DNA of 64,000 nucleotides, taken from the NCBI GenBank assembly GCA_015179025.1, contig WHUX01000018.1, positions 186,001 through 250,000 of the forward strand, written 5' to 3'. The notes under the pieces were generated by a model. It made no database searches. It was given only the letters and a program-made list of their open reading frames with translations, and was not told the DNA's origin. This document shows, piece by piece, positions 56,293 to 64,000 of this stretch; within the stretch, counting starts at the first letter, position 1; each line of letters begins with the position of its first letter. The translations under genes and the position numbers were made by a program. Source of the stretch: Terfezia claveryi. Taxonomy: Eukaryota > Ascomycota > Pezizomycetes > Pezizales > Pezizaceae.

Positions 56293-57307
56293 TGTCAGTG
56301 GCTGTTGCTTCAGAGTCTATAGGCTACAGACTTCCAAGAAAATTTAAAAAAAAAAAAAAAAAAAAGTCTCATGCCAAGACTCTAGTCGATCGCATTTGCT
56401 GATAGCACTATAAAGTTGATGTATTGTAGCTGAGTCCGTAAGGTTTAAGTGAGTAAGCACTGGAGGTGTGTACAACTATAACGTTATAAACAAATATGAG
56501 ACTAAAAATGATAACTAGACTATAAATTGTGTGGTAGAGAGACTACTAAGATAGGACTAGCTTAATTACAAAAAGGGTAGACTGAGAGATACCGGAAAAG
56601 GTATAAGCCAAAAGAGGACTTAGGGTGGCTACGAAGGGATAGGCTAATCAGACTAAGGACTATGCCTCTACGAGTCTGATTCATCCAACGCTACCGAAAC
56701 AAGAAGCGTACTACATTGGGAGACTTTCCTGCATGATTACTTACTCAGTATTAGCATGGCGATCTGAAGCTCTAGAGCAGACAGGATGCCTCATTTTCTT
56801 CAGTCTATGGTCATAGATGTCAAAAATACGAGAGTTCATCTATTATAACCTGACTGCAAAGTTACTACCAGAGCTACGGTAGTGTTGTGGTCAATTCCAA
56901 AAAGTTGACGAACCAAGATGTCGCCTTCACATTTAACAAACTAACTATATACTGTATATATGTACATATACCAGTGGTTTTGCCGGTGCTTCTGCTGGGG
57001 ATCCTAGTGTACATTTATAATGTAGATTTAAAGGCGAAGTAGTCTGGTTAGGGCGAAGGGCTATTATAGGTACTCTAACTGCCAGGGCAAGGCCACAGAA
57101 GCAACCTGCTCGGCGATAGGAAGCTTTTATTTTTGCTTTTTATGCGCGCGTGCCAAGACAAAGCGGGGTGGCTTAACACGTAGCTCGACAATTCAATCGG
57201 CTTCCCACGGTTTTCAGGTAACCCCCCCCCCCGCAGTGCTTCTTCTCCTTTACTATAGGCACACGACTGCGATACCTAAGTGCAATATCCAGTGACTGTC
57301 CAGAAAC
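56293..57307. other. Intergenic with dispersed-repeat fragment
   Basis: 56755-56832 resembles 63266-63345 (GATGCCTC, TTTTCTTCAG, CAATCTGAAGCT shared with few differences). Contains tiny insertion 8 and an A run at 56346-56366. No gene seen. Confidence 0.45.
57031..57058. repeat. Tiny insertion 8
   Basis: AAGGCGAAG (57031-57039), core TAGTCTGGTT (57040-57049), AGGGCGAAG (57050-57058). Flanks match at 8 of 9 positions; the shortest core. Confidence 0.55.
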
Positions 57308-58429
57308 ATGTCCTTCTTACCTACGGCCTGCCCAACCCTCGACGCTATCGACGCGAAAATTGCAGAAGTTTTAACTGCTCTTCAGCAAGAGGATGCAGCT
57401 TCTGTGAATCATGCGCCTGGGATTACATCCCCAACCAGCCTTGGCTTTTCACAAACTATTGATCATACGCTGCTGAAACCGGATGCGACAGAGGCACAGG
57501 TTGATGGGTTGTGTGATGAGGCGAGGAGATTTGGGTTCAAGGTAGGGATGATTGTATTTTAAGAAAGAATTCGAAAGGAGAAGGCTCTGTGGAAGCTAGT
57601 CATTGTAGTCTGGGCCGCTGGGTCAATGAAAATGCTGATGATTAATGATTGCAAGCAATTTCGGTAGGATATAGTCTTGCTGTGTAAATAGCAGTTGGGC
57701 CAAGCGTGTCACCGACAATCTCTCCGGCTCGGGTGTTTCGACTTGTGTCGTCGTTGGGTTCCCGCTCGGGGCTATGGCTAGTGAAGCGAAGGCATTGTAC
57801 TTCCCCCGGCCTTCTACATTGTTAGTCTCGTATACTTACTTACCCTGAACGCACTACTGCAGTGAAACATCCACAGCAATTAAAAATGGCGCTAGAGAAA
57901 TCGACACCGTCCTCCCTGTTGGACACCTCAAATCTTTAAACTACCCTGCTGTTTTCGACGACCTCGCTGCGACGATTGTGGCGGCAGCGCCATACCCAGT
58001 CAAGGTGATCATCGAGACGGCGCTCTTGACTGACGCCCAGAAGGTAGCAGCATGTTATATTGCCGCTGAGGCGGGGGCGGTGTTTGTTAAGACTTGTACG
58101 GGGTTCAATGGGGGTGGAGCGAATGTCAATGATGTGAGATTGATGAAGAAGGCGGTTGAGTATAAGGGAGGAAAGGTAATGGTAAAGGCGAGTGCGGCAG
58201 TAAGGGATTTTTGGTGAGTTTTACTTTATCCCTTGGTGACATACGGCATAGTTAGGGGGAAAAAAAAAAGTATTGATCAATAGATGAGAAATGAGGCTAA
58301 AAGTATCCCTTCGGCTAATGTTTTATTGGTGTTAGGAAATGTTTGGAGATGCTACAGGCGGGGGCGGATCGGATCGGGACATCATCGGGAGTACAGATCA
58401 TGGAAGGCGCGAAGGGGAAGGGGTATTGA
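57308..58429 (+). CDS. Deoxyribose-phosphate aldolase, 266 aa
   Basis: DeoC/DERA family class I aldolase: 2-deoxyribose 5-phosphate to glyceraldehyde 3-phosphate and acetaldehyde, in deoxynucleoside breakdown. Exons 57308-57541, 57675-57796, 57863-58213, 58336-58429 (801 nt), with correct phases and GT..AG introns of 66-133 bp. Motifs: TIDHTLLKPDAT, CVNSSWAKRVTD, VVVGFPLGAMASEAKA, REIDTVLP with the catalytic Asp at 133, FVKTCTGF with the Schiff-base Lys at 195, and MVKASAAVRDF with the second active-site Lys at 227; IGTSSGVQIMEG binds phosphate. All key residues are present and length is typical of fungal members. Intron 1 contains a weak copy of the tiny-insertion core (TAGTCTGG near 57606). 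Confidence 0.94.
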
Positions 58430-60214
58430 ATGTATGATCCTCCCGCAATGGTTACTATTCTGCACAATTAGAGCTACCGCCCAAATTTGCTTGCACTTCC
58501 TCATTGATCGTTGTCAAGAAAGTAAGAAAGTATATATCACAGCGGCTACTTAAGCAATTCAGTGTGGACCAAAATCCCTATCTTTATCTTCAAAAAATGT
58601 CTCATTTCGAAATCAGTGTAAACCCTGCCGTCGCCCCTTCCGCAGCTGGATATATTCGCCCCTTCCCCAGCCGCAATATTGTGTCATAAGTGTTTGATGG
58701 TTGTTCCATTTAATGAGGTAGTTGTGGCACTTTAAGCGTAGGTGAAAAGCTTACCCAGCTATAGGGAACCTGGACTAATATCCTTTAGAATGAACGTGCA
58801 CAGCTCCTTGATATAAGGAAGCTTAGATTACTTAGGGATATGTTGGGTAGTCAAAGGAAGTGGGCAACGGCAGATAAGTTGGCAGAGTGGGCTAGTGAAA
58901 GAGTTCTAAGAACTGAAATCGACGGTCTTGAAACTATCTGGGGCGTGGTCTGCGAGAAAGGATTCCTGACAAGAAGCGATATGGTATACAATGGGACTGT
59001 CGGAGGGCCCGGCTATTGCCTACATCGATACAAGGGCCGGAACAGCAGTACCATATGATTAGGCAATGAGTTGAAGTTAAGCAGCCTTCCCTGGGTATTC
59101 TGGGACAGGGAGGAGCAGAATTTCAATTTTTTCAGACCAGATCCCTCTCCCACAAACGGCAAATATTGTTTGTTGGGTGCTAGGTGCTAAGTGCTAAGGA
59201 GCGTAAGAGTCTGGGAAGAGACCACAAGTCAACACTTGTAGGTATTCTGGCTACATGCATCAGAATACCACTCACAGAGAGCTTATATCCATTGGTTGTC
59301 ACTTATTTGCATGGCAGGAACATAAGCTGCATGACGTACGACATTGCCCCTGCCTCCGTCTTGCTGTGCCGGTCGCGGGAAATTAATATAATTCCTCAAT
59401 TTGGTAAATGTGAATCGAACAAAACATTCTACTACACTCAAAAAACACCATATGAAGTCATTTTTGGCCACCCCATCCACATCACATACCCTTCCTGTTG
59501 ATTAGTGGGAGACGGGGTGAATTCCGGAAAAATTATCTCAAGGCCTTCAAATATGAAGTACATGCTTGTGTAGTTAACAACTCATCACCTTCATCTCGTT
59601 TATTGCTACCGTAGAAATCTACAACGTTTCCTATGCAATAGGTACTTTGAAAACTAGTTTCTTATCTACGGGGTTTCTTATAGACGGGGCCTTATGGTTC
59701 AGGCTATATAGACCATCTTGTGCTGAATATCGATGCGCTATATGGGATTCATTGAAGTTTTGGAGCATCATAAGTATAATATTTTTTTTGTAAATATCTT
59801 GTTGCACGATTTCTTTTTACCGTAGAAAAAATATCCCAGCTATTTCTTACTTATAGGATCCAGGTAAGTTGCAAAACGGTACTTTCTTAATCGCAGGTAC
59901 TTATTTATCAAGTATGTAGATTGCTAAGTAAGGTTCTGCAATTCCTCAAATTTAAACCAAAACGAAGCAGGTTCTACCTAGAATTATACAATAGGTTACT
60001 TTTGGTAAACAGTAAATTCAAAATAAAATAAAACAATCATGTGACAGATTCATTCGCTAGAATCATATTAGTCACACTACAGTCACCAGTCAGTAGCCTT
60101 ATGTAATCTGGACGGAGTTAGCATTATGTAATACTAATGGATGTTCCCTCCCCACTCACCGCAAACATCCACAACCCAAGTTTGCATCCAACTCTTCTGC
60201 TACCCTGTAACACA
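58430..60214. other. Intergenic, no supported gene
   Basis: AT-rich in the second half. A frame ending TPYEVIFGHPIHITYPSC (about 59440-59501) resembles a scrap of retroelement integrase but is too short to call. Contains the possible 5S fragment. Confidence 0.35.
59019..59118 (+). other. Possible 5S rRNA-derived fragment
   Basis: TACATCGATACAAGGG ... GTTGAAGTTAAGCAGCC (59019-59088) resembles the first half of a 5S rRNA, including the near-universal GAAGTTAAGC at the right distance, followed by a shortened second half and a T run. Helix I does not pair, so at most a pseudogene or a 5S-derived SINE. Confidence 0.25.
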
Positions 60215-61847
60215 ATGTCCGATCTCGTCTCCCTTTTCTGTCTAGTTCATGGGGATTCATTCAATGGAGTTTTTATAGTTAAAATCGAAAGACAGGAGCC
60301 TGTTGCGGCTCTGAAGAAGCTCATTATCTTCGAAGGGCCAAGCAGTTTAAGGGACATGCGTGCGCCTGATCTTAAACTCTGGAAATGGAATAAACCCGAC
60401 ATGGTTACAGACTCGGACCTGGATAGCAACACTGTGCTGAATCCGATGGTCAAAATTGATGGCATTTTCAAAAATGGCCCTCCTCAAGAAGCGTGCGTTC
60501 ATATCATCATTAAGACTCCTGAGCCTGGTAGGTGAGACTCATTTCCTTCTTAAGTACGCATATTTGCGCCTTCACGGCATGAGGATGCACATCAAAATCT
60601 TCTTCTCTTGATACTCCATATTGACAAGCAATACTGATGTTACTGTTTCATATAGAACCTCAACTTCAGGGTAAGTTCCTCCGAGCTTCTCTCTGTCACC
60701 CTTCCGAGTCTTTTCTATCCCAAAGATCCTTATAACAATACGAGAGTGTTCCTCACAACTGTGCTAATTACTTTCTTCTGTTATTTTATTAGAAGTGGAT
60801 AGGAATATAAGCCTAGAAACCTTTGTGACTATTAAACATAATGAAATCATGCAACAGCTCGATTGTAAGAAACCCCTATTGAATCCTTGCAACTGCAATT
60901 TTGTCTAATTTTTCTTAGCTTTGCGTGATGACAAGAAGGAGACAATTTCGATTTCTAGAATCAGCCGAACAGTGTACAGAAGCTTTCTCGATGAAATTGG
61001 CTTGCAAAGAAGGGTGATGGAAATTGACGTGCCACCAACAAAGAAACGTATTTACCCCTTTGTTTGGGGCGATAGGAAAGGGGATGCTCATGCCAGCGAG
61101 TACATGAAATGGTTCACAGAGAATGTGACTATTCCAAGCTATGAAACACTTTATAACGCGTCCAAAGACTCTAATCTTTTGTCCTCAACCAGTGCGAGTA
61201 CCAAATTTAATTTCAACGGAACACTAGATCTAGCGATTGTGGCAGCGAAGTACGAAAGATGCGGGTATCCCTCCGGTGGCGTGTTCATGGGAATCGAGGT
61301 CAAGAAGAACGTAGAACCCAGGAACGACATGCAAGCGGTTGTGGAACTGGTTCTCGCAGATATTCCGTCTGAGTATCCAGTTATTATGCTTCTTACCGAT
61401 TTAGGAAGTATTTGGCGCTACTTTTGGTTCCAGATGGGCACTATTGCCTCCTGTCAGCTTGATTTGCCCAGGGGCATCGCCTTTTTTGACTTGATCGCCA
61501 ATGAGTTCAAGTCTTCTACGACCAGCATACCTGCTACGCTCACCTCCACCTCGCCGCATCTCCCTTACCAGAACCGATGCAAACGATATGCAATTGAGCG
61601 AGGCAATGATGTACATGAGACTACAACGCCAAGTGAAGGGATTGAAAACGTATTGAAGAGGCCCAAGATCGATTGGATGACGATATTGCCAGAAAGCGAT
61701 GTGGCAGACATGCGTCACGTTTTCGACGTAATGTCTCCAAGGGAAGTCTTAGAATGGAAATCCAGGAAGACAGTGGAGTTTCTTATGAAAACACCGGCTT
61801 TGCAGTCCACCGTGAGGGGGACGGACTGGAAACTCATGTACATATGA
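60215..61847 (+). CDS. Crinkler (CRN) family protein with PD-(D/E)XK nuclease-like C-terminus, 442 aa
   Basis: CRN proteins are modular effector-like proteins known from oomycetes and some fungi; several act in nuclei, and many carry nuclease-like C-terminal domains. Exons 60215-60527, 60656-60670 (15 nt), 60793-60864, 60919-61847 (1329 nt), all phases consistent. Residues 1-105 match the ubiquitin-like CRN header (LFCLVHGDSFNGVFIVKI, LKLWKWNKPDM, CVHIIIKTPEP). A middle helical part follows. The C-terminal region has FNGTLDLAIV (Asp 237), then FMGIEVKKN (Glu 260, Lys 262) and a following Gln 272, the D-(D/E)XK-Q pattern. No signal peptide is seen, usual for fungal CRNs. An in-frame upstream ATG (60137) is less likely, because the header normally starts just before LFCLV. 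No stops or frame breaks. Exact target and role unknown. Confidence 0.82.
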
Positions 61848-62400
61848 GAGAGTCCAGGGAGGAGGTTTCAGAGGCAGAATATGTGTTGTTATTAGAAGGA
61901 GCTACAGGACTAAGGAGCTACAGGACCGAATATTGAACACAGGGTGAAGGCATGGCCTTTCATTGAAAAGCCAAGTTCTTTGGGATGAGTTTGTCCTTAC
62001 CGTGCTAATCTGTTCTGTTCTTGCCTTGCTCGTTTCCTCTTGTTTTGCATTTCCTGGAGAATAATCGTGGGATTATGGTGCCGGCAACAAGAAAATGACC
62101 GTTAAGCTGTTGTTTAGTTAATTACCTCCGTTAAGCTCAGTTAAGCTGTTTACCTCCGTTAAGCTAATGTCACTAGCTCAGCTAGTATATGTTTAACCTT
62201 TCGCTTGGTTAAAGTTATTTACAGTTTTTTTCAGTATTTACTCGCATGATACTCGCAATCAATCTGCTCATAGCTTAAAAGCATGTGGCTTTCATGTCTA
62301 GCTTAGATTCACTCACTTTCATGTGTCAAGCTCGGTCTTTACCTACAAAGCATGTATTTAAAGTCCTCGCTCTTCCAGTATCTAGCTACTCAGATCAATA
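61848..62400. other. Spacer downstream of the CRN gene
   Basis: No gene. Short direct repeats GTTAAGCT...ACCTCC around 62100-62165. Confidence 0.4.
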
Positions 62401-63141
62401 TTCAATCCACTTCGAATATCTCATTCAACTGGCTCATCATTCTGCTTCACACAGTTCAGCTCACTTCTCCCACCTTGTTCTATCTAACCTGGGCACCTCG
62501 CACAGCCGGCCAAAGACTTGGACAATGCCCCTGATCTTATTTCCCTGTTACACAAGCGATACCCCCAGAAGCCCCGCTCTGTTCTTCCTATTCTGGTCGC
62601 TGGAGCTCCTGCCTAAAGGGAGGGTAGTGTCACAACACCATTGTTCTCGTTCTTCTCGTTTCCTCACTTTCGTATTATCGTGTTATCCGTGTTGTCGCAT
62701 TATCGGTTATCGCGGTATCGGACAATCGCTTAGCTTGGGGAAACATCAGCCTTCGTCATAATTCAAGTTGAGCACTCTTGTATATAGACCCCTCTCTTTG
62801 CTCTCTTTGTTATGTCCCCTATCCAACGTCTTGTATATACTATACTGTGCTTGGTTTACGTACCTGGGTATTGCCTTGCCTTGCCTTGCTCCTTGACCTT
62901 GCCTTGTCCCTCGATCTTGCCTTGCCTCTCAACCTTACCTTGCCTCTCGACCTTGTCTTGCTCCTCGACCATACTTTGCCTCTTGACCTTGCCTTGTAAC
63001 CCTACCGCACCCCTCCATTACCTGCACACATGCATAAGCCACTTACGCGAGTGTCGGCATTACTAGTCTGCCCTCGCCTTCCACCCCGTACCCCGACTGT
63101 TGTATCCCTCAATTATTCCGATATCCTCGCACCTCGTTACA
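62400..63141 (+). mobile_element. Gypsy-D: 3' end and LTR of a truncated Gypsy element
   Basis: The LTR runs 62628-63141 (514 bp, TGTCACAACACC to CTCGTTACA). It is preceded by the polypurine tract AAAGGGAGGGTAG and by CTGGAGCTCCTGCCTAAAG, which matches the 3' end of Gypsy-A and Gypsy-C. The rest of the element is missing or unrecognisable to the left. TATATAGA (62780-62787) and ATCCAACGT (62821-62829) keep the family's promoter and self-priming layout. A (CTTGCC)-rich tandem block fills 62871-62998. Confidence 0.72.
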
Positions 63142-63265
63142 TGTGTGTACTAAAGGAGAACTAGTATGATTCCCAAAGTAGTACTCGAAATGGTAGGGGC
63201 CAAATCGGGACTGGCTAGTGTGACTTCCCAAAACAGTAATCAAGCAATGCTAGGCAAAATAATAC

Positions 63266-63345
63266 TAGCCTGGCAATCTGAAGCTTAGATATGGCAGAGC
63301 GGACGGGATGCCTCGTTTTCTTCAGATGGCTGTAGATACACAAAG
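63266..63345. repeat. Dispersed repeat, second copy
   Basis: Similar to 56755-56832 over about 75 bp. It may belong to the 5' flank of the transposase fragment that follows. Confidence 0.45.
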
Positions 63346-63499
63346 CGAAAAAGGTCTTTCTATAAACAGGCCGATACCCGGAATGTTGAAACATATGGAA
63401 CACGGAATTGGAGCCAGCGATAATCTCCGACAGGGGTTTGATAGCTAGAGCAAAGTGCTATCTTGGCAAACTGTTCACTCCTAGACACTATTTTAGCGA

Positions 63500-63990
63500 C
63501 AAAACGAGCAAGTGCATCACAGGAATTTAAGCTAGCAACAATTACCTGGAGGAAAAACTCGGTACCCCCCCACAAGGGTTGGGATTAAGGAAGTATGCTA
63601 TTGCTAAGCGGTTAAATATTTCCGAGAGAATGCTTGGTCGGTGGATCAAAAATGAAGGCCTTATTCTTGCAATCAGGAGCAGACAAAAGAAAGCAACAAC
63701 AGGTCGAATGGCACAGTTTCCCAGAAATGGAAAATTATATTCATGAAAGGTTCCTGAAGCTGCGTGAGGCTGGAGTTATTGGCAGAGGCAAAAGCCTGGT
63801 ATATAATTACATACTGAAGAATAATAAAAAGGATCACACTCAGACGAAGCTCAACTCACGATCTGTGAGGAATCTGAACTGTGTGAATGTCTATGTCTAT
63901 GGACCTCGTCTGTGTAAAAAGGAAGAAAAACGAGAACCTCATATATGGAAAACCCACCGATCTGCCAAACCCGCCCGTACTTCCATTTAA
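63500..63990 (+). pseudogene. Pogo/CENP-B-type transposase, N-terminal fragment (broken)
   Basis: One frame gives a psq-like helix-turn-helix: LRKYAIAKRLNISERMLGRW followed by IKNEGLIL (about 63577-63675). After a frame change near 63720 a second frame gives FPEMENYIHERFLKLREAG (about 63720-63777), typical of the CENP-B-type HTH that follows in pogo transposases. The DDE domain is not present before the window ends. The downstream frame to 63990 is not recognisable. Confidence 0.5.
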
Positions 63991-64000
63991 AGCAATATTG

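Noticed and set aside
59184..59501. Integrase fragment (KTPYEVIFGHP)
   Set aside because: Only about 12 residues resemble integrase, with no neighbouring domain.
62285..62761. 158-codon open frame as a gene
   Set aside because: It overlaps the end of a Gypsy element, its polypurine tract and the start of the LTR, and has no protein motif.

Overview
The window is nuclear DNA from a filamentous ascomycete fungus (Pezizomycotina; a Pezizomycetes-like genome is my guess, not shown). Short 46-90 bp introns with GTRAGT donors and CTAAC/CTAAT branch points, typical fungal housekeeping genes, LTR retrotransposons damaged by C-to-T (RIP-like) changes and very repeat-rich flanks all point that way.

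Layout. Positions 1-2.9 kb are minisatellites and degenerate direct repeats. A PIF/Harbinger DNA transposon relic follows at 2.9-5.0 kb, with a Myb/SANT-like protein gene facing a DDE transposase gene. From 6 to 28 kb there are stacked chromodomain Gypsy (chromovirus) insertions with matching target-site duplications: Gypsy-A 5977-12333 (GTTTC), Gypsy-B 12497-19119 on the minus strand (ACTAT, the youngest), a solo LTR 19141-19657, and Gypsy-C 21568-27850 (AAGGT). All carry signs of Tf1-type self-priming. From 28 to 40 kb the sequence is mostly gene-poor and holds a pogo-like TIR element, one multi-exon coiled-coil gene of unknown function (34.6-35.9 kb) and weak gene remnants.

From 40.8 to 58.4 kb lies a housekeeping island: MIX17 (twin CX9C mitochondrial protein), a broken HNH nuclease gene, MMS2 (ubiquitin E2 variant), a nuclear coiled-coil protein, PAC10 (prefoldin 3), NOP16 (ribosome biogenesis), MET1 (siroheme pathway), CAB4 (coenzyme A pathway) and deoxyribose-phosphate aldolase. 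Most are split by several introns, so I rebuilt them exon by exon from splice signals and family motifs. MET1, CAB4 and NOP16 carry apparent single-base frame breaks, several of them at runs of G or C, which looks more like assembly error than gene decay. These genes do not form one pathway.

At 60.2-61.8 kb is an intact five-part Crinkler (CRN) gene: ubiquitin-like header plus a PD-(D/E)XK nuclease-like C-terminus. The window closes with another Gypsy LTR (62628-63141) and a pogo/CENP-B-type transposase fragment.

The most unusual signal is a family of tiny insertions in the 32-57 kb part: a 10-15 bp core related to TAGTCTGGTTGGCAC, each flanked by a direct repeat of about 9 bp. One sits beside an empty copy of the same tandem repeat, and another breaks the reading frame of the HNH gene exactly where the inserted bases lie. 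I do not know a named element that fits.
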